This document shows positions 23,799 to 36,915 of a stretch of 64,000 nucleotides of DNA, piece after piece. The notes under the pieces were generated by a model, which saw nothing but the letters and a program-made list of their open reading frames with translations, was not told the DNA's origin and did not search any database. Position 1 is the first letter of the stretch; every line of letters begins with the position of its first letter. A program made the position numbers and the translations under genes. Location of the stretch: positions 62,001-126,000 of the forward strand of contig VTFK01000326.1 of the NCBI GenBank assembly GCA_009617715.1. Reading direction: 5' to 3'. Source of the stretch: Plectrocnemia conspersa (Eukaryota; Arthropoda; Insecta; Trichoptera; Polycentropodidae).

Positions 23799-24573
23799 TG
23801 TAGCGACCACACACAGATGCCCACGTTTGAAAGTGTCTTATTCTCAAAACTCACGTTAATTTATTGTGACTAAAATGATCATCCATTAACAAAGGAAACA
23901 TGACAATATCGTAAAAGGATGGATTCACACACAAAAGCCCCCGTTACGACCAGAAATCACATAAATAACAAGAGTTTTGTTCTTACGGTAAATATTATAC
24001 GTCATTGAAAGAATATTTATTTGTTGCGAGACGGTCACGGATATAATAAATCACCAGATTTCCAATGTAATATACGACCTTGGATAATGCCCATCAAGAA
24101 ATTGTCGCTTTATAAAGGCGTATACCTATTTCGCGGTTCTAAGAAACGAGTACATTTATTGGCTGGATGATCGCTGCATGATTGTGATTGGTCAGCAGCC
24201 CTGGATAGCAAAAACCTGGACTCCGATGAAGAGAACGTACTCACAAGCAGCCACTCGAAGACTCAAGCAGACACTAGAAGAGACTAGCAAAACCCCGCGG
24301 ACAACATACTGTCATGGGCACTCACATCCCGAGAGAAACACCTTCATACGAACACTACCGTAGCAGAGAAAGATCATCGTCTGCTATACTGTCGCTGCCA
24401 CGCCATCTACAAGACTTTTGAGGACCTTCTACGGACATCATCTCTGCGCCAGCTTCTCCACTACCGTTCGGAGAAACCATCTCGCCATTTATCGTGTCAC
24501 AATTGTGATATAATCTAATAAAGCCTTAATTAGATTATATAATACTAAGCGTCTCACTGGCTACGAAGTCACA
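23799..24573 (+). mobile_element. Possible solo LTR of an LTR retrotransposon
   Basis: A 775-base block that starts TGTAGCGACC and can end ...GTCACA has a TATA box (TATAAAG, 24111-24117) followed about 400 bases later by AATAAA (24517-24522). That is the arrangement of U3, R and U5 in an LTR. It is richer in GC than its flanks. I find no matching second LTR, no clear target duplication and no convincing primer-binding site, so the ends are uncertain. A 61-codon open frame inside (24178-24363) is probably chance. Confidence 0.35.
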
Positions 24574-27500
24574 GCCCTAGGGTTCTTGAACCTTAAAAAG
24601 CTGGTCAGATTTTTTAATACATTATTATTGATGTAAAAAAAATTTTACAAAATGTTACGACCAAACATATAGCTAAGTGGATTTTTCATTGGGTGTGATA
24701 TTAGCTTATTCATATTGATAGGCAATGCAATAAAATCTTTTTAAAAAATAAGCATTTACATATAAAATTATTATACCACATTTGCCATTGGCACTTGCTT
24801 TTGTGTTACAGCACATTTTCTATACAGCATTTCATAATTTTAATACCAGATATTTAAAGAAGTATAGTTTTACTATTGCGGTTTTTAAAAATAAGTAAAT
24901 TATAACTGATATGTTTTAAGCGAAATTTTCTACTTTAAAATAAAGAGGACAAAACATTTCGTAACATACAAATACATATATATTATAATGTATCTATTTG
25001 TTTGTTACGAATAATAATTACAATCGTGATATTTGTATGATACCTGATTTTTATTTATCATACTACATATGTATTTCGTAATAATACTCAAGTCGGTTTA
25101 ATTTATTTGTGAAGAGCATAATATCATTTTATACTAAAAATAGAATATTATATTTTGAGTGTATAATTGCACCAAATAACACTTTACTAGAAATGGACCC
25201 TGCATCGTGGCATGTCAATGAACTCGAAATACTCAGTATAGAGATGCAGTTCGTCAGTTGAATACAATTGCAAATAAATCGGATAAGCCTTCGATATTCC
25301 ATTTATAAACAAACAATATTTGTTTGGATAACAATCCATTGACACTGATAAATATTGCTGGATTTTATGTAAACAATATATTATAACAATTTTAGTATGG
25401 AAAAAGTATATAATTATTATTATAATTAATTAAGTTACACTAAGAGTATAAATGCGAGATTTCTCGAAAGACATTATAATTAATGAACGTTACTTTTTCA
25501 GGTGCTTTAAAATTTCTTGCTCTGCTTGTTTGTCTTTGCGGCAAGTTTACGAAAGCGAGGCAATTTAGTTTTTTGTTCGTTGGAAAGGAAAAATAAATCT
25601 GTAAAAGTTAAAAGCACCTTTGAGAAAAATGTTGAATAAATTTGTTTAATCTTTACAAAAAAAAAAATCACCTCACATTTTTTTATTTTAAAGTTACCGC
25701 ATACAAAGTAAAGTTCCAAGATAAATTTTTTTATAAATTAAAAGGCTTTATCATTATTTGTTTTATATATTTATGTACTATATAAAGTATAATAAATATT
25801 AGTTGATCAATCAACAGAGAGTGATGAAAAATATTTATAATAATATATATATTACACACGAACTATTAAGAAAATATAATTTTCACGCCTGAATTTTTTT
25901 TAAACGGGAACGCAATGTTTTTGTTTTATGTTTACTCAATCTTTAGCCATTTTTTTCTTTAACTAACATCTGACGCACAGGATAGATTATTATCATAAAG
26001 TGATAAAAAAAGTTTAATAGCCGCATATTTTAATTGTGATTGCAAATAAATTAAAAATATTAAGAATTAAAAATATTGATGAAAGATATTTTTTCTTACA
26101 TCTTATTTGGCAATATCCATTAGCCTTAACGACCAGCCGAAAAGTGTATTTTGTATGTCATCCGAAGAATTAACTAAACGTATTCCCAAAGGCCGTTTAG
26201 AACCTTTACACATACAAATGCTATTGTATTACATTGATAAGCGTAGCAATTAGAACGCAAAGACTGGTGCGGAGTTGTCAAATATCCACACGTTTAAACC
26301 CTAAAGATTACGCATATATTCGTACAATTAAGATGACTAAAATTAAAAAATCTAATTATACCCTCAAATTTTCGTGATTGGCCCATCACGTTTAGAGTGG
26401 AAGAGGAAGAAAACCATCTCCAGTTATGCAAAGCGAATATAAGCGCAAACATAGCACAGATCATTCATCTTCATTTGGAATTAGCTTAGGTCAACACATG
26501 AGAATTTACCCAAGCTCGCATCAAGTAGAGCTATGTCGATCGTCATCGAGCAAGCAGCTGCTTCTCTCTTCACGTTATCCCTTCAGACGTTTGAACCTGA
26601 AATTATCACGTAAATATAATTATTACGCAACTTAAAATTGTCGTACAATAATAATAGTGGTGTATTTATGAATAACTTTACATTAGACATGTAGGTCAAA
26701 ACAATGTAATATTAGTTTGTTAAAAAAACTTTTCAGTGGAGTGAACTTTAGAAAAGATTTTTTTTGTGAAATTTTGATTATATCAAAAAATAAAGAACAG
26801 TTTTTTCATATAATGCTTTTAAATACTAAAAAGCTAGAATTGCATTTAACACTTGTGCACATTTTTCTGTGTAAGAAGTTGATGCTGTATATGGTTCAAC
26901 ATGCAGAAAGTGGTTCTGAAGATTTTGAGATAAAAATTGACGTCTCTTGCGCTAAAAGCCGTGTAACGAAAAACGTGGATAAAATCAAGATAATATGACG
27001 ACACGTAAGATCGGCAGTAAACAACACTGCCACAGCTATTTAGATTTTATGTATAAGAAAGCTTGAAATGGCTAAGAAGCTTAAGGCTTGAGTGCCGTTA
27101 AATTAAGCAATACAAATTTATTAAAATAAATTTATGTTTCCGACTTTGACAGCTCGGCACTAGCTAAAAGGAGATTTTTTAACAATGTTAATCGAAAAAT
27201 ATCATATCATCCCAAAGACTGGATCTGGTGGAAGAATATTTTGTACTACTAACTTGTGACTAAATAGAACTATTGATTCAACTGAATATTGCTTACAATT
27301 GACCCAATTCAAAGAAGCAATCGACAGAAAGTAATATCTTAAAATATCTTATTAACTCTTTTAAGAGAAAAATCTAATTTAAACTGATATATAGCTCGTG
27401 GTCTGTAACTATCAATGCAGAGGCTGATCAGAAGATAAAATACCTATATGGAAAATGGAGCTTATTATACCATTACAGTATAATATATATTATAACCAGT

Positions 27501-30500
27501 TATAGTATAAAGACTTGTCATGAAAATCGCAAGACGTTGCCAATATTTTAAAGTAACTCAGGAAAAATGTAGTGTTTATAGGTTAATATGAATAATATGT
27601 TATAATTACTTTGTACTTGCAATGTAAAAGGAGTAGTTTTAGTAACTGTTAATCTCATATTATATAACTCGAGATATGTACATATTTTGATAGTTAAAAA
27701 ACAGTATTTATAACATATTTGATGCTATATAAAACATAGATATATATTTTCATGGACTATATTTTTTTTATAAATATGCTAATAATTAAAAAAATATCGA
27801 ATGTAAGAACATCGTTTGAATATTTTAAAGGATTTAGGTGCTATTTACACACAGAGAGAATACCTAATAGGAGGATTCGTGCAGCAGGACACAGTGATTA
27901 GGTTTTGTATCAATAATGAATAATGAATTTCCTCCAGCTAATGGAGAGTGGAAGAGCAACGAAAGGGAATGGAGAAAGCTCCGACAGGGAATAATAATAC
28001 ACTTGCTTTAAATCTCGTGACCCGATAATTTTAAACCGTATTCCCCTCTCATTATAATATTATATAGAGGCTTTTAATATTACGATTGAAGATTAAAGAG
28101 AAATGTTTTTTTATAAATGTGTATCTAAAAAACATTGAAATACTCTAGTATAAAATATAATGTAAGAAATAATACGATTTACATGAATATTTTATCAAAG
28201 TTAATGTCCTTGGCTATGTTAATGGGTCACGGAATTTTTTGATAATACAGATTAAAGTTATGTTATTATTATAGTATTTAATTTCCGGAATTTTATTATG
28301 TTATGTTTATGATACGATTTTAAATAAAAAAGTATTACCGAGAACAAAGATTGATAAATTCTCATTTAATTTAACGGTTATTAAAACGCACTTATATATT
28401 TTTAAGTCAAATACACGTAACTAAATATTTTATTATAATATTGTATTAAGTGTATATATTAAAAAAATAATAGTTCTTAAAATTATTATTAAATTACTAA
28501 ACAAACTTTAATAGATAATTTTCTCTCTAAAATAATTACAGCTCGTTTTAATAGATGTCTCTAGTTCGTGACGCAATATAAATATATTTTTATAATACGT
28601 AACACAATATAGTAAATATTATAGTTGTAAAACTTTTATTAAAATATAAAATAGTAAATATAAGACACATTCGACGTGACTTGGAAAATTTAAGAAGGAA
28701 TAGTTAATTCAATAAGCTTCCTATGTTTGTTCTCATATTTTATCGAGTTACCTTTCCTAGCGAATGTAAAACTTTTCAATTTAAATAAATAAAAAAAGTT
28801 ATATTAAAAATAATTTTTGAAGGAAATTTGCGCAATTGATTCACTCGTTATAGAAAAAATATTCTAAGTTAGATTTTTATTTTGGATAATGAGCCTTAAA
28901 GTGTTATGCGCTATTAATTATCTTATTTAAAGAATGTTTAATACTGATTAAAATAACGTTTATTCCCACATATCTTATTACTAAATTTCAAATAGATCTA
29001 ATAGAAATATAAATCACTGTAAAAAAACATTAAAAATAAAATTCACATGCTTAGGTGCTAGGTAGTAACTATTAAATATTTTTTTAAGGCTAATTAGAAA
29101 TAGTTTTAATAGCGCTGTGTATCGTCTCCAGTGGTTTCTTATGAGTCTGGTCTCGTAAGTGTGGACGGTTGATAAATGCTTCCATGGTATACCTAGCCAC
29201 CCCTTTAACACCCCTAACTCTTAGTCTTGCAACCCCTGAGGCTCCCAATTAACTGACGTCGACCTTTAGACGTGTTCACTCTCGACATCGCGTTGTCTGG
29301 ACGCGATCATTGCATATGAATATTTTTATAAATAGATTTATGGCAACTTCTAACCTCACAGTAACCTCTGCCACTTAATACTCATATTATATTAAAAATA
29401 AGATTTAAAATCTTTGAACGAAGCTTAGGCGTTAAAAAAGGAAATTAATGAGAAAAACGCGAGAGTCTATATATTTTTATAAAAAATATATTGGTGTGAA
29501 ATTGAATCGGGCCCTGCGCCCTCTGAACTCGCGCTCCACTAATGTGGTGATATTGACTCCTTTCGCGAACCCGCCTCATGAATATATTCAAGCTTTTCTA
29601 GTCGACAGCCAATCTTTATCTTCTGCATTCATTTTTCACTTTCAATAGTCAAACGAGACAAAAACTATTTTTCAGCGGAATAAAAAGAGTGAGTCGATAA
29701 TTTTGTGTATAGCAGTTTAATATTTTATTAAAAAGTAAAGTTTCATTTATTTAACTATTTGTGTATCATTGTCTTGTAAATAAAATTATACAAAATTATG
29801 TCTGTATCTTATCTCTAAAGAAGGGTGAGACTGAGTCTAAGAGCATAATTAAGCGAATTTTGAAATTAGTGGAATAAAATTAAATTCTATGGATTTTCGA
29901 CTAAAAAAGTTGTCTGAAACAACTTGATCACTAAAAATGTTTGTAGCGCTGGAATAAAAAAAAATAACCAAGAATCATTGTTACATAATACAATGAAAAC
30001 TTTTTTAAAATTGCTCTCAAAAATTAAATTTTAATAATGAGAAAGATTTATTAGAATTGTCTCTATTATTAAGATTACTGAATAAACCACTAAAAATTAT
30101 CTTATGTTACTTATATATAAAATTTGATTTTTTTTAATAAATAAAATTTTGTACATGTCTACAAAACTATTGGTGAAGTATAAATTTATATGGTGAAGTA
30201 TAAATTTATTAAAAAGCTTTGCGAATAAATTAATATTAAGCACTTTTTATAGATGATTTGGTTTTTATGGATCACTCTGTGTCATGCTTATGTTTATTTT
30301 AATTTACGCCAGCTCATGTGTGCACGTATGTATTTTGTATAATATAATGCGGTTGAATATACCATTCAGAGAAAGCTTAGCGAATGTGAGCTAATAAGTG
30401 TCCGTTATGACATGTCTGCACGTTTCCCGGTAATATGAAACGCAAATTTTCACCAGGGCAAAAATGAAATATGTTCGTAGAGACGAAAAATAGAATAGCG

Positions 30501-33204
30501 TATCAAACGGGCGGTAATTAAAATTCCCTTTTAAATACCAGAGAGGGTGGGCTGGCATCACCCTGTTTTATTTACATGCATTTATATATAGGTGAGGGGC
30601 GGGCCGCGAATATCGCGATTCGGATAGGAAAACCGGCGGAATGGAAATGTGCCAGAGAATCCCTCGGGTGTCATCAGTAATTGTGATGACAGATGAAAAC
30701 GTACTTACAAAAACAAAATTGCAAAAGCCGACCGACGCGTAGATCGCACATTGTTGTATTGTGTTTGTGCAGATTGTCTGTGTGTGCGAGGGGATATGGG
30801 CTCGTCAGGACGTTCAAACATGAATGGTGTATCCAATTTGATTTATTACTGTATCGAAAACTTGCCAAAGAAGCCGCAAGTTATTTATCGCACAATGGGC
30901 CTGCACGAAAATCTAATAAAAATCAAATCAATTTCTACCGCAAGAACATATACACATGTATATCTACTCTATTCTAGACAATTAAGTTCTGAGACTATTA
31001 GGTTTTACTCTTAGCTGGTTGAGTTTTATATATAGTACCTATGTAATTCGTTGCAGACAAAATCAAACTTTTATATAAATAATTAAATGTATATAATAAA
31101 TCAAACTTTTATATAAATAATTAAAAAAAAATTAAATTAAATATAATAGACATTTTATTACCAGAATCTGCTCCCACATTTTTTTTCACAAATTTGTAAA
31201 ATTCTTTAAAATTTTATACTTTTTTGTCTCTAATCTTATATTTTAAGTACTGTCATAAATGCTTAATTGCACGATTGCAACTCCTGCCTCACATGAAGTG
31301 TGCTTCGGGTCAATTATACTGTTGAAAAACCCATTAAATTAATAGGTTTTCTTCAGTGTATGGTAATTTTATGCATTCCATAATATCCACATACACTTCC
31401 CTTTTCATAATTCTTTCAAATAAATGTATAGGTCTAACACCACATCAAGATATACAACCCAATATCACGATATTTTCCATCAAAGCTTATTCTATTCAAT
31501 ATACACTCACCACTAAACAAAATAGTCTTCCAGTCTGAGATCCAATTAATTTGATTTTTGGCAAAATTAACTCGTTTTACCGATTGTCTTTTATATAATT
31601 GGTTCACCAAATACTGAATTTTATTTTATGATTTTATTCTCCGTAAATACACTATTTATTAATAACTAAATTTGATCACAATAATAAGAGAAGTCGATAG
31701 GACGACGTTAAAAGCAGAACTAAACCGAAATATTTTAGATAGACAAAGAATGGCGAACTTATGTCATGTGATATTAATAGGATATGACTCGAGAAAAGCA
31801 ATAACATTTGAGTTTTAATGAATACCATTCGGAGTGAGCCGTTTCCTCTATTAGTATCAATGTTTTCTTTACAAATCTGAGATTTTATTACGCATTTTAT
31901 TAGCCATTATGAACATCATGTCGTCAAAAATGTCCTATTCTATCGACCGTTGTTTTGGACTTCAAACTAATATTTTGTTTTAGAAAAGACTGTTTAGAAC
32001 TTGTAAAATGAGGCATATAATGTATCGATATTATTTATAGTGCTGTAATAAATTCTCATTTTATATTGTCAAAAATATTAATGAATCAATGCAAAAATCT
32101 TATGAACCTCACTTCAAGAAAAAACCTTAAAAACTACCATCTAACATTAGTGTATTTGAATAAGTTAATTAAAGGAAAGCTAATAGCCAGCGTCGTCTAT
32201 AATAAATGCCATCTTAAAATGTTTCTGAAAATTTTGTAACTATACTATATAATAGATCAATACACAGCAGATAATAAAGTGCTTGCCGTAAAAATATTAC
32301 ATGCGTCTATTAACGGTTAAAAATGCAAGTCATCAAAGGTTAAGCTGGATACTTTTAAACTTTTTTTGTAAAAGATTCTTGGTCAATTTTTACGCTTTAA
32401 TTCAGTCTTAAAAACATACAATCCTACCATGTGCATACATATACATACATATATACAATTTTATTCTTATATTAACACAAATGTATAAAAATATACGTCA
32501 CTTTAGATTTCATTAAACCAAACACGTAACTTTGCAGTTAGCCGCTCCGCAGCGGCGAGCACGACCGTAAGAAGATTATATGAACAGCCTATGTATACAA
32601 AGGATAGATTATATTAACATCATCCGAGTCCTGTACAAATAGGCTTCGCTTTATTATTTTATCCTTCCTCATGACCCGGTGACCTCTCGTTGACCCCTCG
32701 GGGAACTGTTCCGACAAAGGATCCAATACAAAGCTCTCGATACAAACATCGGTCGCGTTGTTTTATTTGCTTTGTGACCGAATAAAGGTTTGCAATCTTG
32801 AGTGTGCTTTATGACAGTTGATTGGTTTGTTTTCAAAGTCTTAGGGTGATTTGTAAATACAAATATGTACTAAATATACACAATATAAAAATGAGTATTA
32901 GGGACAAAAAACTTTTTTAATCGCAATCTAAGATAAAAACCATAAATATACACGTATACTAAATTAGTGGCAGAAATATTTTTAAAGCATCAACACAATA
33001 ATAAAAAAATATACATCAACACAATAATAACTACACCTACAGAAATTCATGCTTTAAAATCCATAAAATTAAACATATGCAGATAGAATCAGTAAATGAA
33101 GAGACTCATTTAATCCATTTGTAGATTAATTTTAACTACATAAAGCACATACATAGGTTAGAGCTGTTGTTTCGATAAATAAATCAATCTCAATATCGCG
33201 TTAA
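24574..33204. other. Gene-free AT-rich region with GC-richer islands
   Basis: No gene recognised. Directly after the LTR-like block there is a short hairpin, AGGGTTCTTGAACCT. GC-richer blocks occur at about 26100-26640, 27840-28060, 29110-29660, 30360-30990 and 32520-32800. Short tandem duplications occur at 30168-30209 (TGGTGAAGTATAAATTTAT twice), about 31064-31125 (AATCAAACTTTTATATAAAT twice) and about 32985-33028 (CATCAACACAATAATAA twice). Confidence 0.5.
30360..30990. promoter_or_regulatory. Candidate conserved non-coding block
   Basis: A stretch of mixed, non-repetitive sequence with GC well above its flanks, including CGGGCGGTAATTAAAATTCC, GGGCGGGCCGCGAATATCGC and GATGACAGATGAAAACG. 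Open frames on both strands are short and unlike any protein I know. I infer a possible enhancer from composition and position only. Confidence 0.25.
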
Positions 33205-33573
33205 AATCTAGCTGGAGTTCCGCAGAGTAGTTTGTTTGGACCGTTCATTATCAATTTAAAACTAAACACGCTAACGTTACAGTCGTCATAACTAGTTCTT
33301 TCGGCCTTAAAATAGCTGTAATTAAGTTTAAAAATCTTTTTCTTAGATTTTTAATTGAAAATAAAGTAAACAAAGAGAAAACTGAAGCGATACTTTTTAC
33401 GACACGCAGATAACCCTTGCTCCCACATCTTAAAAGTATAAAAGAAAACTGCATTAAATGAAGGGTGAGCGGCAAATACTTTGGTATCCATCTGGACTCC
33501 AAGCTGAAATTCACTAAATATATCGCGGAACTTAGGTTCAAAAGACTTGCTGCTATTGCGGTCCCAAAACCGA
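33205..33573 (+). mobile_element. Jockey-type LINE reverse transcriptase relic
   Basis: Frames on the plus strand read LAGVPQSSLFGPFI (the GVPQGSVLGP motif of LINE reverse transcriptases) and then, after a deletion that removes the YADD region, KEKTEAILFTTRR and GKYFGIHLDSKLKFTKYIAE. The last two correspond to the downstream thumb region of jockey-type enzymes. Stops interrupt it, and only a few hundred bases survive. Confidence 0.65.
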
Positions 33574-34554
33574 TAGTGAGAAGAAGTGAGTGTGCGGAAT
33601 GTATTTAACGCACGCCCTTATCGCTCACTCACTCTCATCACTTAACACACGAGCGAGCGAAAAGGATTGTATCTCACAGTATGCGCTTAGTCTAAAGAGT
33701 CCATTTATGTTTTATTAAAAACCTCAATATTAGCCCAATAAATATTCAATCAGTTGTGGTAATTTTAGATCTAAAAAATCATCAAAAAACGTCAGTGCAG
33801 TGATAATACATTCAGAATTTACGTTGTGTAATTTTTATGGTTATATGCACTATAGCAAACGGTACGTCCAAGGAATCCTTATTCCTTAAAGCAAATATGT
33901 TTACATACTTAGGTAAAAAATATACTCTTCCGATTATATTAACGATAAATAGTAGTTTAAGAACGCCCTGTCAGTGTCATCGTCCCGTTTTCGCAATGAA
34001 AAATCACGATGTAAGCACAGTGCACTTAGAGGGTTGTTTACGACCACCCTCAGCAGCAAGGGAACGGTCAAAAGTTGTCCAAGGGATAATAAAGCGACTT
34101 CAAGTGTGTTTGCTAAACATTTCGCTATGCGGTAACGCGACAAAATTTCGCTAGCAGATTTCTCAGCAATAGCCTCAGAGAACCGGGAGAGAGTTGTTCG
34201 TCGCGTTAACGAGGCAATGAAGTGTTTGAAACGATTTTCTTGAAGAAGCCAACGATGCCGTTGTCGTTTTGCGGAGATATACACCCGCTTCGGAGGCAAA
34301 TGAATACGAGCCAAGCGAACGGTCTACAAATATATTCCGGGCTGAAGGAATTTAATTTCATTCGAATGGAAAATCTGAGAAATGGCAACTGGGTGATCAC
34401 GATATATGTAGGTGTCTAAAGAAATAGCTGAACAAAAAAACATCACATTACGGTTAATCTGATGCTTTTTTCATATTTATTCTCTCTTCTGTACTCGAAT
34501 ATAGCCAAAGTAAAAATTAAACAAGATTCTATATATTGTATATGAATGTTTTAT
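33574..34554. other. Gene-free region with a GC-richer block
   Basis: Between the LINE relic and the hAT MITE. The part from about 33930 to 34420 has raised GC and open frames on both strands (up to 126 codons on the minus strand) with no recognisable domain. I regard these frames as a by-product of composition. Confidence 0.35.
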
Positions 34555-34836
34555 CGCAAACGCAGTGGCGTAGCTAGGGTATATGCCGCCCAGGGCGATC
34601 CTTAAAATTGCCGCCCCCCCATACATTTTTTGCAGGGTCATAAAATTAACATTTCTTAAAATAATAAATTGGTTATTATGAGGCTCTTGTTATTCGTGGA
34701 TTTATATATGTTTTAGTGCATTCAGGGTTAAGAACCACACTAGACGATCCCATCGCGAATATGCCGCCCCCAAGCAAGTACCGCCCGGGGCGGCCCGCCC
34801 TCTCCGCTCCCCCATAGCTACGCCACTGCGCATACG
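34555..34836. mobile_element. hAT-type MITE with 8-base target-site duplication
   Basis: The element (34563-34828, 266 bases) has inverted ends CAGTGGCGTAGCTAGGG and the inverse of CCCATAGCTACGCCACTG, and GC-rich subterminal parts (CCGCCC runs) around an AT-rich centre. CGCAAACG (34555-34562) and CGCATACG (34829-34836) flank it, matching at 7 of 8 bases. An 8-base duplication and CAGTGGCG-type ends are typical of hAT elements. No transposase is encoded, so it depends on one elsewhere. Confidence 0.88.
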
Positions 34837-35720
34837 GTACATAAAATCACTTCACTGAGCTCCGTATCAAACCACAAACTGAGATATATAAATATATATT
34901 ATTAAGCATTACTTATATTTAGTATTTATTGCATAATTTTAGCAAATATACTTAGCACAAGAATCAGATAAATCGTATTCAAACTTATTTAGCATAGCAT
35001 TTAAATTACATATTATTATATGCAGGGGCAACAAAACAAGCAAAGAATTTCTTTTGGATGTTTGAACCTGAGCTGGATTTCAAAAATAAAAAAGTCTTAT
35101 GATCGGTTCGATATATGAACAACTTTGGAGCAACCACCTAATATTTTTTATTAGGGCTAGATCTAAAGAACTGTTTTCACATACATACATTGTAAAATAT
35201 AATGGCAGAACTGCTTTATTGAAAATTTAAGAAAATTTTCCTTTACACAAATCTAGAAAACTGTAAATTTTTTATCAGTTCGTCGAGTTTGCAAAGAAAT
35301 CACTTATGTAGTATTTTCATCATTATATGAAGAGGAATTTTTATATTAGGGAAAATATTGTTTACTGTAATATAGTGTTCAAAATTAAGACAACACTAAG
35401 TAAATACATTTAAACAAATTTATAACTAGTTTTTAAGTATTTATTATTTTATGTAGTACAAACTTCATAAGGATTTTACAAAAAATTAGTGGTACTTACA
35501 TTAATTTCAATGAAAAACTACTGTTTTTCACCCTTATTTATTTAATGTAAATCTTAAATTGCAACATGACATACGTTAGTCTAATACTTAACAATGAAGT
35601 AAATAAAATCAACAATTTTTTTGTAAGCAGTAAAGCACAAGACCGAAGTCATAATCTGTAAATCAGTAACATATATTTTCATTGATTATAAATAAATATT
35701 ACAGCTTACATTCAAGAGGT
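34837..35720. other. AT-rich gene-free stretch
   Basis: Between the hAT MITE and SINE copy 2. I see no coding sequence, repeat unit or island here. Confidence 0.4.
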
Positions 35721-35935
35721 GTAAGACCTAGCTCAATTTTATTTTAAGTAATCATCTCGATATTCATTCGTGAAAATATAAAAATGTATGAAAATAGTGA
35801 TATAATAATATAAAAATCATTAATTCCGATCTATCAGATAAACTAAAATTAAAATCACAAAGATACATATGGAATATGAACTCAGGTGTTTCAGACATTA
35901 GTCACCGATTTATACCACTAGTCTATAATGCTGGT
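35721..35935 (-). mobile_element. tRNA-derived SINE, second copy
   Basis: Read on the minus strand it starts with the A-box-like TAGACTAGTGG (35925-35915) and the decayed B box GAGTTCATATTCC (35883-35871). It continues through the same body as the copy at 19045-19272, including GATAGATCGGAATTAATGAT and CACGAATGAATATCG, and ends GAGCTAGGTCTTAC. Flanking duplications are not clear. Confidence 0.6.
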
Positions 35936-36669
35936 TATATAAATATTTCAGAACACTAAGAAGACATAAGCATTTTCCATAGAAATTACTGTAATAATTA
36001 ATTACTCTCCGCATGCATGACATTTGAGAGCAGAAAAAATATGTTATTTTTTCAACCCCACCAAAAGCCACCCCCACGGTGTTGTTAGATTAATAGACGC
36101 CTGGGGCGAAAGACCACGATGAATAAATTTTACTTTTAATCTGCCATATTCTCTATTTATAATACGAAAGTAGGTCTAAACGCAATAAATAGCCACCCAC
36201 GCACCCCACGAATAAAGTTACACAAAATTATGCACGGCGATAAGTTCGAAAAAAAATCTTGTCACATAAATGTTTGCCACTTTATGGTGGCGTTCGTGTT
36301 TTTTTATTCGTTTCGCTAAATGGCTGAAAAGCTCATTTCATATCCCATTAGTTGGCGTTGGGGTTCTGCGGCCATTTTAAAATTATAACTCAGTTGAATA
36401 TTTGCAATATTATAAAATATGATAATACTATCTACTGGTTAATTTTTTTAACGAATTTAATATTTTGAGAAAAATACTTTTATTATAAGAGTGAAATAAG
36501 ACTTTAAAAAAAATCATTAAATAGTTACTTGTTGAATAACATGTTCAGAATTATTTGTTTCTAAGTCTCAATCTAGCAAAGTCTTCAGCGTAGTTGTAGA
36601 CTACCAACCAGTTTGTTAAAACTAAATGTTCACTTGAGACAAAGCACAAAAAATTAGTTATTTATATTT

Positions 36670-36915
36670 AAGTGTTTCTTCCTGAGATTTTCTCGAGGAC
36701 AATGCTAAATCAAGAGTTTTCGGAGACCTTTTTGTTAAAAATAAAATTTGTACGAATATTTTTAAATGTTTTACAACCGCCATATTTTTTTATACCACTG
36801 CATAAAAAAAGGCGGGTCCATGTTAGATGTTTAAAAATATTTTTGCTTTCGTGTAAGCTTTTATTTAGGGTCAAAAATATTTTAATAGCGAAAAAGTGTT
36901 GTGTTAGTAACCGAT
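36670..36915 (+). repeat. Dispersed repeat family, copy 2
   Basis: Carries TTTCTCGAGG, TACGAATATTTTTAAATG, TTTTACAACCGCCATA, CTGCATAAAAAAAGGCGGG and TTAGATGTTT in the same order as the copies at 18785 and 62525, on the same strand. It has a small extra piece after ACCGCC. Confidence 0.65.

Noticed and set aside
33934..34314. 126-codon minus-strand open frame
   Set aside because: No known motif, overlaps plus-strand frames of similar size in a GC-richer block; treated as chance.
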